Origin: Candidatus Angelobacter sp. Gp1-AA117
GTDB lineage: Bacteria > Acidobacteriota > Terriglobia > Terriglobales > Acidobacteriaceae
Assembly (NCBI GenBank): GCA_003223515.1
Contig: QHVI01000044.1
Coordinates: 1-57,611 of the forward strand
Length of the DNA stretch: 57,611 nt
Direction of reading: 5' to 3'
The position numbers and the translations under genes were made by a program. Under the pieces are notes generated by a model. The model had not been told where the DNA came from and ran no database searches. It saw nothing but the letters and a program-made list of their open reading frames with translations. Shown here piece by piece: positions 27,311-35,012 of this stretch. Each line of letters opens with the position of its first letter. Position 1 is the stretch's first letter.

Positions 27311-28243
27311 ATGATGATGAAAGAAATGTCACCGGCAGATCGTCTTGCTGGATTGCGGCGCTTCGCTATTGCCATCACCGCATTTAATGTCCTGGGCCAT
27401 ACGGTATTCGGTTTCGAGCAGGCATGGATTCAGCCATTCGTAGGCATCGGCTCTGCGTATGCGTGCGAACTGGTGCTGGAACTAATCGACTGCTACACGC
27501 AGAAGCGCAAACCACGCTTCATGGGAGGTTGGCGCACGGTAGTGGACTTCTTCCTCTCCGCTCACATCACCGGTCTGGCGGTGGCGATGCTGCTCTACAC
27601 CAACACGCGCCTGCTGCCCATTGCCTTTGCCGCTGCTGTGGCTATTACTTCCAAGGCATTGTTCAGAGTGGCGTGTCCGAATGGCACGCGTCACTTCCTG
27701 AATCCCTCGAATTTCGGGATCACGGTGACGCTGCTGTTGTTCGCGTGGGTGGGGATTGCTCCGCCGTATCATTTCACCGAGAACATTCACGGCTGGGGAA
27801 GCTGGATTCTTCCTGCGGCAATCGTCTGCAGCGGCAGTTTGCTGAACACATTTGTCACTAAGAGAATCCTGGTGGCGCTGGGCTGGATCTCGGGATTCTT
27901 TGTTCAGGCCGTCTTTCGCAACCTGGTGTTCGATACTCCCTTGACTTTGGCGGTGTTGCCGATGACCGGCGTGGCCTTTGTCCTGTTTACCTTTTATATG
28001 GTCACCGATCCGGCGACCACTCCCGGAACACGGCAACGACAATTTCTGTTCGGCGCTGCCGTGGCGGCTGTGTATGGATTGCTGGTGATGTCACACATAG
28101 TGTTCGGCTTCTTCTTCTCGCTTACGCTGGTGTCGTTCACGCGTGGCGCTTCGATCTATGCGAGCAATTTATTGAAACAGACAGTGATGCGGAAAGCTCC
28201 AGCACAAGCGACCATGGCCTCGGCCAAAGAGATGGCCGGATAG
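27311..28243 (+). CDS. unbU: UnbU, polytopic membrane protein (copy 2, full length)
   Basis: 310-residue UNBU-type membrane protein with about eight hydrophobic helices. It has FLNPSN (residues 130-134) and TDPATTP (about 233-238), related to the NqrB/RnfD flavin-dependent membrane subunits. It retains residues 135-197 (GITVTLLLFAWVGI through GWISGFF) that are absent from copy 1. Length is closer to actinobacterial UnbU proteins, so this is likely the ancestral form. Last gene of the cluster; a terminator hairpin follows within 25 bases. Confidence 0.88.
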   Translation: MMMKEMSPADRLAGLRRFAIAITAFNVLGHTVFGFEQAWIQPFVGIGSAYACELVLELIDCYTQKRKPRFMGGWRTVVDFFLSAHITGLAVAMLLYTNTRLLPIAFAAAVAITSKALFRVACPNGTRHFLNPSNFGITVTLLLFAWVGIAPPYHFTENIHGWGSWILPAAIVCSGSLLNTFVTKRILVALGWISGFFVQAVFRNLVFDTPLTLAVLPMTGVAFVLFTFYMVTDPATTPGTRQRQFLFGAAVAAVYGLLVMSHIVFGFFFSLTLVSFTRGASIYASNLLKQTVMRKAPAQATMASAKEMAG

Positions 28244-28264
28244 AGCAGAATTAAGTACTCTATA

Positions 28265-28296
28265 AAAAAGTTCCTCGTTTGTGGCGAGGACTTTTT
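28265..28296 (+). terminator. Intrinsic terminator of the enediyne-type cluster
   Basis: AAAAAGTTCCTCG, a TTTGTGG loop and CGAGGACTTTTT, a stem with one bulge followed by T residues. It begins 22 bases past the unbU stop and precedes the AbiE promoter. Confidence 0.75.
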
Positions 28297-28297
28297 G

Positions 28298-28334
28298 TTG
28301 TGCACAATACTTCAAAATAGTTATAGTATTGTGC
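28298..28334 (+). promoter_or_regulatory. Promoter with palindromic operator of the AbiE pair
   Basis: GCACAATACT (28302-28311) and AGTATTGTGC (28325-28334) are perfect 10-base inverted arms with a 13-base spacer, ending one base before the ATG. TTGTGC (28298) and TATAGT (28322) give a plausible promoter inside the palindrome. The transcript would then start at or within a few bases of the ATG, consistent with the absence of a ribosome site. AbiEi antitoxins are known to repress their own promoter through inverted repeats. Confidence 0.7.
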
Positions 28335-28335
28335 C

Positions 28336-28947
28336 ATGGGACAACGCAAAAATTCAGCCCACCGTCTTTATGAAATCGCGGAAACTCAATCCGGATTTTT
28401 TACGACGAAGCAGGCCAAAGCTGCCGGTTATGCGGAGAATACACATTCCTACCATGTGAAGGCGGGAAACTGGATTCGCGAGCACCGTGGGATTTATCGC
28501 CTTACTCATTTTCCACAGAACGACCGGCCTGATCTGATACTGTGGTGGCTCTGGTCGAATAATCGCCAAGGCGTCAGCCAGGGAGTTTACAGTCATCAGA
28601 CGGCCCTCAGCATGCATGATCTGACAGATCTGATGCCTGCAAGGCTTCACATGACCGTGCCCAACAGTTTTCGAAGGAACAGCCGGATTCCGAAATCGCT
28701 TGTGCTGCACTACAGCGAGCTTTCTGAGTACGATACCGAAATACTTCATGGCGTGCGCGTCACACGTCCACTGCGCACCATTCTCGATCTTGTCGGTACT
28801 GGTGATTTGCTAATTTCAACCCTCCGGAACGCGCTGCGCGAAGGGCTTCAGCGAGGGCTGATTCGTACAAGCGAAATATCAGGCGCCCAGCACAAGCTAC
28901 ACGATGACAAGAAAGCAATTCAATTCCTACGGAATGCGGCGGCGTAA
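28336..28947 (+). CDS. abiEi: AbiEi-type antitoxin/transcriptional repressor
   Basis: 203-residue antitoxin of a type IV toxin-antitoxin system. An N-terminal winged-helix domain spans about residues 5-60 (GFFTTKQAKAAGYAENTHSYHV, REHRGIYRL). The AbiEi C-terminal domain follows (SHQTALSMHDLTD, LHMTVP, GVRVTRPLRTILDL). It counters the toxin without binding it and represses the operon through the palindrome directly upstream. The stop overlaps the toxin start by one base (TAATG). Probably leaderless. Context: between the biosynthetic cluster and housekeeping genes, as is common for mobile defence modules. Confidence 0.87.
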   Translation: MGQRKNSAHRLYEIAETQSGFFTTKQAKAAGYAENTHSYHVKAGNWIREHRGIYRLTHFPQNDRPDLILWWLWSNNRQGVSQGVYSHQTALSMHDLTDLMPARLHMTVPNSFRRNSRIPKSLVLHYSELSEYDTEILHGVRVTRPLRTILDLVGTGDLLISTLRNALREGLQRGLIRTSEISGAQHKLHDDKKAIQFLRNAAA

Positions 28948-29810
28948 TGCCACAAAAGGCATATCGTTCGGCCGCAGACTTTCGAAGAGCTCTGGAAGAC
29001 CGGCTTCAGGATATTGCAAAGAAAGAAGTCACCGACCTCCAACGCCTTCGCCGGGAGGTTGCGTTTGATCGTTTGCTGGCTCGTCTATTCCGTAATGTGC
29101 AGCCTGAAAGCCCGTTATTTGCGCTAAAAGGTGGATATGCCATGGAATTGCGCATGTCATCTGCGCGTGCGACGAAGGATATTGATCTAACCGCTCAAAT
29201 TCTCGGCCCTCCCGATCACGCAAACAAAATATTGCTACAGAAGCTTCAAGAGTGTGCTGCTTTTGATGCCGGTGACTTCTTTCTATATATGATTGCTGAA
29301 TCTGTTTCAGACGTCGATGCAGCGCCGTACGGAGGCGCAAGATTTCCGGTTGAGGCACGACTCGATGGTCGAACATTCGTGAAATTTCATATCGATGTCG
29401 GAATCGGTGATGCGATTATGGAGCCACTGGAAATTGTCAAAGGCAAAGAATGGCTCCAATTTGCAGGCATTCCAAATCCATCTATTTACATGATTCCGCG
29501 TGAGCAGCAGTTCGCGGAGAAACTACACGCTTACACGTTGCCCCGTGCTACCGGTATGAATAGCCGCGTCAGAGATCTTATAGATATGGTTTTGCTGATT
29601 CAATCTAATATGATGGACGTCAGCAAGGCATCCGAGGCACTCCAGATTACGTTTACTCGGCGCAAAACTCATGTTTTACCTGATGTCCTGTCGTTTCCTC
29701 CTAAGGATTGGGACCGGCCATTCCAAGCCTTGGCCCAGGAATGTCATGTTGAAATCGGCTTAGAAAATGCATTTCTGCTGGTGCAGCAGTATATGAGCAG
29801 CCTCCGGTAA
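28947..29810 (+). CDS. abiEii: AbiEii-type nucleotidyltransferase toxin
   Basis: 287-residue toxin of the AbiEii/DUF1814 nucleotidyltransferase family. The motif region is intact: ALKGGYAMELR (Gly62-Gly63), then RATKDIDL with Asp78 and Asp80, and the later EQQFAEKLHAY helix. Family members transfer nucleotides to tRNA acceptor ends and block growth, causing abortive infection. It is translationally coupled to the antitoxin. Convergent with the osmC-like gene, with only 19 bases between. Confidence 0.87.
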   Translation: MPQKAYRSAADFRRALEDRLQDIAKKEVTDLQRLRREVAFDRLLARLFRNVQPESPLFALKGGYAMELRMSSARATKDIDLTAQILGPPDHANKILLQKLQECAAFDAGDFFLYMIAESVSDVDAAPYGGARFPVEARLDGRTFVKFHIDVGIGDAIMEPLEIVKGKEWLQFAGIPNPSIYMIPREQQFAEKLHAYTLPRATGMNSRVRDLIDMVLLIQSNMMDVSKASEALQITFTRRKTHVLPDVLSFPPKDWDRPFQALAQECHVEIGLENAFLLVQQYMSSLR

Positions 29811-29829
29811 AAAACACATGACGCTCTAT

Positions 29830-30282
29830 TTAAACCGTTGCCACTTCTTCCAGCACTTCCACTCGCGATTCGAGGATGACCTCGCTTTGCAGTGAGCGGG
29901 TTACGAGGCAGGCGCGTTCGGCTTTTTCCAGCAGCCGTGTTCCTCGTTCGCAATCGGCTGGATCCTTCACCGTCAATACGGGCAGGATCAGGATGCGGGT
30001 AAAGCGATATCCACCGTCAACTTTTTCTACTGTGCCTTCCACGCTGATTTGCAGTGCAGCCGGTTCAAACTTCGAGAATTCGGCGACGGCTCCAAAGGCA
30101 GCGACGAAGCAGGAGGCTACCGCGCCCAGCAGGAAATGCTCCGGAGTCCAGAGACCAGCCTCACCGTGAAATTCGGGCGGAGCGGAAAATGGCAGGCCGG
30201 GAATACCAGTTTCAGCGGTAACTACGCCATTGCGTCCCCTCGTCCAATTGGCAGCGACTTCAAAACGATAACTTGCGTTCAT
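29830..30282 (-). CDS. OsmC/Ohr family protein
   Basis: 150-residue OsmC-family thiol peroxidase-like protein. The start at 30282 is set by GGAGGT six bases upstream; the longer frame has no signal. Both redox Cys are present: Cys58 in GAVASCF and Cys125 in ERACLVT. The family reduces organic hydroperoxides in the cytoplasm. WTPEHFLLGAVASC is the usual OsmC-type helix. Whether it is true OsmC, Ohr or the YhfA branch cannot be settled by eye. Confidence 0.87.
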   Translation of the reverse strand: MNASYRFEVAANWTRGRNGVVTAETGIPGLPFSAPPEFHGEAGLWTPEHFLLGAVASCFVAAFGAVAEFSKFEPAALQISVEGTVEKVDGGYRFTRILILPVLTVKDPADCERGTRLLEKAERACLVTRSLQSEVILESRVEVLEEVATV

Positions 30283-30503
30283 AGTGTGACCTCCAGATGC
30301 ACATTGTTTTGCGGAGCCTACTGCCTTACATTGTTGCCGAGCAGTGGGCACGCAGGATGTGACGGCGGTCACGTGATTTCACAGCAGCTTGTCAGGCGTG
30401 CTGGGCAACGTTAGGTTAGGATGCAAATCAGGGGCAGGGAGCCAGAAAACAAAGATGCATCAGCCGCAGGCAGCGGCTCTGGTAATCAGCCAGCAGGTGC
30501 CCG

Positions 30504-30770
30504 TTACGGGGCGCTGCTGATGCCTGAGTAAATCGCCAAGCCGGCAATAATCACGATCAATGCGGCCGAGCATGCGCCAAAGGTGCGTACCCAGGGTTGC
30601 AGCCGCTTCATTCTCACGATGAGTTCTTCCTGTTCTTTCGCCATGTGAGCCTGAGCGTCATCGAGGAAAAGCTGGTCGTCTTCGTGCATCGTCAGGGTAC
30701 CGCGGTAGATCAGGAGAAGGATCAGAACGGCTGTCAAAACGGCCCAAACGATCAGCAGTAGAGTCAGCAT
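30504..30770 (-). CDS. Small two-helix membrane protein
   Basis: 88 residues with a hydrophobic helix at about 2-22 (LLLIVWAVLTAVLILLLIY), an acidic amphipathic middle (EDDQLFLDDAQ) and a second helix at about 64-84 (ACSAALIVIIAGLAIYSG). No recognised family. Start ATG after a GGGTGG-like site. It is encoded 220 bases upstream of the osmC-like gene on the same strand. Confidence 0.7.
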   Translation of the reverse strand: MLTLLLIVWAVLTAVLILLLIYRGTLTMHEDDQLFLDDAQAHMAKEQEELIVRMKRLQPWVRTFGACSAALIVIIAGLAIYSGISSAP

Positions 30771-31027
30771 TAGACACCACCCTTTGTTGGAACCGGTCCC
30801 GCCTACTCGAGGCCATAAATCGGAGGTTATGGCCAGAGGGTATGTGAGGCCTTTAGCAGATTATATGCCCGGTTTTTATGCGATTTTCAATATATTTTCA
30901 GAGTTGCCGGAAGCCAGAGAGAGCAGCTTTGTTCAGCCGTTTGGGGGCCAAAAAGGGGATGATTGCGACCCCGGCAGGGCATGGTTCATCTAATATATGA
31001 CTAATAGAATCAAGCAGAAAGGGATGC

Positions 31028-31033
31028 TATAAT
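31028..31033 (+). promoter_or_regulatory. Candidate -10 element of the Fe-S carrier gene
   Basis: A consensus TATAAT 27 bases before the ATG; the -35 region (TAGAAT at 31005) is poor, suggesting an activated or regulated promoter. Confidence 0.45.
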
Positions 31034-31059
31034 CCCAGTAGTTTCAAGGAGAAAACATC

Positions 31060-31458
31060 ATGGCTTCCACCACAACACCGGCTACCCCGAACACAACACC
31101 GGCTACCCCGAATGTCGAGACCACCCCGAAGGCGCCTGTTTCCCTTACACCGACCGCTGTCGGTAAGGTGAAGGAGATCATGTCGCAACAGAACCCTGTT
31201 CCGGCCGGTCTGCGCATTGGCGTGGTTGGCGGAGGCTGCTCGGGCTTCTCTTACTCCATGTCGTTTGAGAATGCGCCGGGAATGATGGACAAAGTTTATA
31301 ATTTTGACGGCGTGAAAGTGTTCGTGGACGCCACCTCAGTGATGTACCTGAATGGTTGCGTGGTAGATTACATTGAGACGCTGGAAGCGGCGGGATTCAA
31401 ATTCGAGAACCCCAACGTGAAGAGCACCTGCGGATGCGGGTCTTCATTCAGCGTATAA
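31060..31458 (+). CDS. A-type iron-sulfur carrier (IscA/ErpA/SufA family)
   Basis: 132-residue HesB/IscA family protein that carries or inserts Fe-S clusters in the cytoplasm. The three ligand cysteines are present: Cys60 (GGGCSGF), Cys124 and Cys126 (TCGCGSSF). An N-terminal extension of about 25 residues contains the repeated TPATPN peptide and looks disordered. AAGGAG precedes the ATG. It lies alone, with a strong terminator 20 bases past the stop. The subfamily (ErpA versus SufA) is not decided. Confidence 0.92.
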   Translation: MASTTTPATPNTTPATPNVETTPKAPVSLTPTAVGKVKEIMSQQNPVPAGLRIGVVGGGCSGFSYSMSFENAPGMMDKVYNFDGVKVFVDATSVMYLNGCVVDYIETLEAAGFKFENPNVKSTCGCGSSFSV

Positions 31459-31478
31459 GTGAACTCAGACGTTCTTCA

Positions 31479-31506
31479 AAAAGGCACAGCTTCGGCTGTG
31501 CCTTTT
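31479..31506. terminator. Bidirectional intrinsic terminator
   Basis: A perfect 12-bp stem, AAAAGGCACAGC and GCTGTGCCTTTT, closed by a TTCG tetraloop. A-tracts and T-tracts on both sides mean it can end both the Fe-S carrier transcript and the convergent pilus operon. Confidence 0.9.
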
Positions 31507-31600
31507 GTGTTTGCGAAGAAATCAAACCTTACCGCTGAAACGCCAATTTGAACTGATTTTCGCTGATAAACCAAATCAATAGAGGAGGTAACGATGCTGT

Positions 31601-32371
31601 TTACTTTGATAAAGGTGGCGGACTGGGGCTCGCAGTGGGAGATGGAGTTGGTCCGCCGGGACCGGGATTAGGTCCTCCCCTGGGTGTGTCCAAGCGCGGA
31701 TCGTAGACAAACAGCCACTCGTTGTAATGATCTTTGCCATTCAGTTCTTTGATGGATTTTTCTTTGCTGGTGCTGGTAACGCCGATAATGCCGGCGCCGC
31801 CAAACTGCACGTTGCTGCCGCCCAATGAACCGGAGCCGGGGCCGGAATTGGTTGATGGGCCAATGGTCGGACCAGGACTGTTGCTGCCAATGCTGCCGGT
31901 AGTGCCGGTAGTGCCGGTAGCACCGGTAGTTCCAGTAATCCCGGTACTCCCAGGCCCGTTATTTGTACCCATAGTACCCGGAGAGGAAAATAAGTTGTTC
32001 CCGCCACCTCCGGCGGCATTCAACTGTCCATTGCCGGCATTCAACTGCACCTCGCCCACGTGCAACAGCCGCCATTCATCTTTGCCGGTCATAGGATCTT
32101 TATAGTGCTTGCGCAGGTAGCGAATCTGGTTGGTGTTATCGAGCTGTTCCAGGGAAGCAGGATAGCGCCCGTTTTTGCGGACGAAGCGCTTGATGGCCAT
32201 CTTGTACTGTTCGGCGCGATGGATCAGCTCTTCTTCCTTGCTGCGCCTGATCTGCTGGGAGATGCGCGGTAACTCAACGCTGAGCGCGATCAGCATCAGA
32301 GTCATCAGCAGCATGACAGCCAGCAGGATGTAACCCTGCTCGTTGCGCGAATTGGAGGGTAGCTTTGTCAT
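31601..32371 (-). CDS. Type II secretion/type IV pilus pseudopilin-like protein
   Basis: 256 residues from the ATG at 32371, four bases after the preceding stop codon. A prepilin-type start, EQG followed by YILLAVMLLMTLMLIAL, gives the cleavage site and N-terminal helix; the usual Glu5 is replaced by Ala. The globular part begins RAEQYKMAIKRFVRKNGRYPASLEQL and DPMTGKDEWRLL, as in GspG-like pseudopilins. A low-complexity Gly/Thr/Asn region with GTTG units follows, and the C-terminus is PNPGPGGPTPSPT. Last gene of the operon. Confidence 0.8.
   Translation of the reverse strand: MTKLPSNSRNEQGYILLAVMLLMTLMLIALSVELPRISQQIRRSKEEELIHRAEQYKMAIKRFVRKNGRYPASLEQLDNTNQIRYLRKHYKDPMTGKDEWRLLHVGEVQLNAGNGQLNAAGGGGNNLFSSPGTMGTNNGPGSTGITGTTGATGTTGTTGSIGSNSPGPTIGPSTNSGPGSGSLGGSNVQFGGAGIIGVTSTSKEKSIKELNGKDHYNEWLFVYDPRLDTPRGGPNPGPGGPTPSPTASPSPPPLSK
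31893..31945 (-). repeat. Short in-frame tandem repeat in the pseudopilin gene
   Basis: A 9-base unit related to GGTAGTGCC is repeated about five to six times and encodes the GTTGTTG-type stretch. Units differ by one or two bases. It is likely to vary in length by slippage. Confidence 0.65.
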
Positions 32372-32375
32372 CCCA

Positions 32376-32945
32376 TTAACCCGTGGGCGCACTCAGAGGA
32401 ATCTGCTGCTTGTTATTGTTGAGCAGGTCTTCAATCACGACTGCTGAGTTCATGATCTGCACAACCTTGTACTTGCGATTGATGACATCGCCTTCTTTGG
32501 CGACAAAGATGTCATCGCCGTCCGCCAGGAAAACCTTTTTCGGCTCACCGGGCCGGCTGCTGAAACCATAAAACTTCACCGTGATGGGTGGCGGTGGCGG
32601 TGGTGGTGGAGGCGTAATCGGACCCGTAACCACCGGCGCCACGATCTTTACTGGTGGCGGCGGTGGCGGCTCTTCCATACGGAAGATGTTGCGCTTGCCG
32701 CCTTCGTACTGGACTTTCTGGCTGGCCGTAAGCCGATCGAGGCGCAAAGTAGGATCAAGGTTGCGGGCAGAAAGCAATCCCGGCTTCTTTTGAGCGGCAG
32801 GAGCGGAGGCGCTGGACGCCTGCGCGGGAGTGGCCGAGGGGCCGCCAGAGAGCGCCTTGATCAGATAAATCGAGGAAGGAATGGCAATGACCACGAGCAC
32901 GATCATGGCGATGAATTCCTTTTTATTTTCTGCGCCGATCTTCAC
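32376..32945 (-). CDS. PilP/GspC-like inner-membrane protein
   Basis: 189 residues: a cytoplasmic start, one helix (FIAMIVLVVIAIPSSIYLI, about 11-30), and Ala/Pro-rich and poly-Pro linkers (residues about 90-120). A C-terminal HR-like beta domain follows (VKFYGFSSRPGEPKKVFLA, GDDIFVAKEGDVI, YKVVQI) of the PilP/GspC type that links the inner-membrane platform to the secretin. Position after PilO supports PilP. The assignment of the exact family is by context and domain layout. Confidence 0.72.
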   Translation of the reverse strand: MKIGAENKKEFIAMIVLVVIAIPSSIYLIKALSGGPSATPAQASSASAPAAQKKPGLLSARNLDPTLRLDRLTASQKVQYEGGKRNIFRMEEPPPPPPVKIVAPVVTGPITPPPPPPPPPITVKFYGFSSRPGEPKKVFLADGDDIFVAKEGDVINRKYKVVQIMNSAVVIEDLLNNNKQQIPLSAPTG

Positions 32946-33482
32946 TTAAGCTGTTTCCTTCAAAAACGTATCAAACTTGATTTGCACCTGCACTACACCG
33001 CCCTCCTGGCCATTCAATGAGAGCTGGGTAATCAGGAAGAGCATTTTGTCGCGTTCCAGAGCGTTGATGAAACGCGGAATCTTGCTGTAGTCGCCGGACA
33101 CGGTGGTCTCTATTTTTATTCTCTGGAGATCCGGAAGGCCGGTTTTATCGGACGAGTACTTGATGTTCTGGGCAGAGACGCCGGTCTCCTGGGCGATCTT
33201 CTGAACGCGCTCGGAAATGATCGACCAGCGGTTGGCTACGCGATCCTTGTAAAGTCCATTGATCTGCTCACGGCTATCTGCCAGCTTTTTCTCGATGCCA
33301 TGCAGCGGAGCGGCACCGAGCATTTTCAAGTCCAACTCTTTTTTCAGGTCGTTCTCTTCCACGCGCTGCGAGCTTCTGCTGCTGCCGGGCCAGCCCAGAT
33401 ACAGAATCAGGGCGATGCAGATGACGCCCAGAACTGCGAATATGGCAATAAAACGGCGGCGCATTCGCTGGATCGGAGTCAT
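32946..33482 (-). CDS. pilO: PilO-like pilus assembly protein
   Basis: 178 residues. One N-terminal helix (FIAIFAVLGVICIALILYLGW), a coiled-coil stretch (about 38-75) and a C-terminal alpha/beta domain (IKIETTVSGDYSKIPRFINALERD, GVVQVQIKFDTF) typical of PilO/GspM-like bitopic proteins. The ATG directly abuts the pilN stop. It forms the inner-membrane alignment complex with PilN and PilP. Confidence 0.8.
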   Translation of the reverse strand: MTPIQRMRRRFIAIFAVLGVICIALILYLGWPGSSRSSQRVEENDLKKELDLKMLGAAPLHGIEKKLADSREQINGLYKDRVANRWSIISERVQKIAQETGVSAQNIKYSSDKTGLPDLQRIKIETTVSGDYSKIPRFINALERDKMLFLITQLSLNGQEGGVVQVQIKFDTFLKETA

Positions 33483-34106
33483 TTACATTCCCTCCCTGGC
33501 CGGCGATGCCTGTACCGCAGCACCAGGATTGTAAAAAGTCACGATTTTGAACTCGACGGTGCTGGTCTTATTCTGCCACTGCTTGATTTCTTCACTCTGA
33601 ATTTCAGGGAAGCGGAAGCGGGGCGAACCCTCCATGTGGCGGATCAACTCCAGACCGTTGTCATGTTTTTCGCCGTCGATGATCAATTCCAGCTTGAGCC
33701 GGTTGTCAGGCGAGGTCGCCTTGCCTTCAGAAGCAATAGGATGGATAGCCACCACAAAAGCGCGGCCAGGCATGATCTTTTCCAGATCAGAAAAGAGCTG
33801 CGTCCAGGAGAACTGGCGCTGCTCGATGATGTTGTTCCAGAAATCCGACTGCTCCACGGCATCACGGTTTTCAGCGCGGTCGCGGATGGCCTGGTTCTGC
33901 GCGCGGTCCCGGTCTACTTCTTCGATCTGCCTGCGGAGCTTGTCGATGCGCTGCCTGTCACTGACAGTGTCTCCATGGTGTTTCCAGGCCCATGCTCCCA
34001 GGCCGACGGTGATGATCAGGGCCAGAGCCAGGGCAGATCCCCAGCGAAGATAAAACTCGCCGGCATCTTCATATTTCTGTGACGAGAGATTGATATTGAT
34101 GCGCAT
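33483..34106 (-). CDS. pilN: PilN-like pilus assembly protein
   Basis: 207 residues. The N-terminal RININLSSQKYE is the short cytoplasmic peptide that binds PilM in PilN proteins. One helix (ALALALIITVGLGAWAW) and a coiled coil rich in Arg/Asp (DRQRIDKLRRQIEEVDRDR) come next. A periplasmic ferredoxin-like domain ends in VEFKIVTFYNP. It overlaps neither neighbour but touches both. Confidence 0.85.
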   Translation of the reverse strand: MRININLSSQKYEDAGEFYLRWGSALALALIITVGLGAWAWKHHGDTVSDRQRIDKLRRQIEEVDRDRAQNQAIRDRAENRDAVEQSDFWNNIIEQRQFSWTQLFSDLEKIMPGRAFVVAIHPIASEGKATSPDNRLKLELIIDGEKHDNGLELIRHMEGSPRFRFPEIQSEEIKQWQNKTSTVEFKIVTFYNPGAAVQASPAREGM

Positions 34107-35009
34107 TTATCCGACCAGGGCCCCCGCAACTCCAGCCACGGCGGCTGGATCAATCTTATTTCCACTCAGGTTCTGGCCAGGTGAGATTTCCGGCACCAGT
34201 TCTTCCACACGCGCGCCGGTATGCTGGTGAAGCATGGGGCCAATCTCGTCCACAGAGGCCACACCGCTTACGAAGATGCGCTCGATGCGGGCGCCAAAAC
34301 TATCTTCAAAGAAGACAATGGAGGGCAGTACGGTCTCTGCCAGTTCGCTGGCGCTCACGTTTTCACCGTTGGGATTGTCAAGGGTGCGGATCAGCCGCAA
34401 CTCCTGATTCACTGCCGTGGCCACGGTGACATTGAAGCTATCAACCTTCAGCACCAGCGTAGGAGTGTTGCCGTCAATCAGGCCCAGCACTGCCAGGCAG
34501 GAAGGCAGAACCACGCCCGCAGCATAGCCGACATCGCGAAATGCCGCTTCGTATTCCTGCACGATTTCACGCGGAGAAATCGCCGCTACGATCTGCACGG
34601 CGCCGTTGACCCGGCGAACATCATAGGAAAGCGCGGCCTCTTCCACGTCAAAAGGAAGCGACTTCTTCAGCCGGAAACGAACCACCGACTCGCTTTCCTG
34701 CTGCTTGGCCGGGAGGTCTTCAAAGTCGAGCAGCAGAACGCGAATCGCGGTATCGGGAAGCACGGCAATAATGTCGCGGGATTTGCCGCCAATGGCTGCC
34801 AGCGCGCCGCTCAGGGCGTTGCGCAAAGCAGTGCTGTCCTGAATGTTCGGGCCGGTCAGGCTGGGCAGCACTGCGCCCTCATTCAGCTGGCGTATCGTGA
34901 ACACCTCAAGCCGGTTCGACTTGTCTGCTGAGCGCGCCGCGATCACCCGGTGCGGAGTGATCTCGCAGGCCAGGTGCGGACGCGCGCCGGTTTGTTTCTT
35001 TGCTGCCAT
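34107..35009 (-). CDS. pilM: PilM-like actin-fold pilus assembly protein
   Basis: 300 residues, soluble, with an actin-like ATPase fold of the PilM type: LACEITPHRVIAARS as phosphate strand, IIAVLPDTAIRVLLLDFEDLP, FRLKKSLPFDVEEAALSYDV, and a C-terminal IFVSGVASVDEI segment. It binds the PilN tail at the inner membrane. The order PilM-PilN-PilO-PilP is conserved in type IV pilus loci. Starts three bases after the ATPase gene. Confidence 0.85.
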   Translation of the reverse strand: MAAKKQTGARPHLACEITPHRVIAARSADKSNRLEVFTIRQLNEGAVLPSLTGPNIQDSTALRNALSGALAAIGGKSRDIIAVLPDTAIRVLLLDFEDLPAKQQESESVVRFRLKKSLPFDVEEAALSYDVRRVNGAVQIVAAISPREIVQEYEAAFRDVGYAAGVVLPSCLAVLGLIDGNTPTLVLKVDSFNVTVATAVNQELRLIRTLDNPNGENVSASELAETVLPSIVFFEDSFGARIERIFVSGVASVDEIGPMLHQHTGARVEELVPEISPGQNLSGNKIDPAAVAGVAGALVG

Positions 35010-35012
35010 GCG

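Noticed and set aside
31893-31945. Short spaced repeats resembling a CRISPR array
   Set aside because: Units are 9 bases, without spacers, and in frame with the pseudopilin; no cas genes are present.
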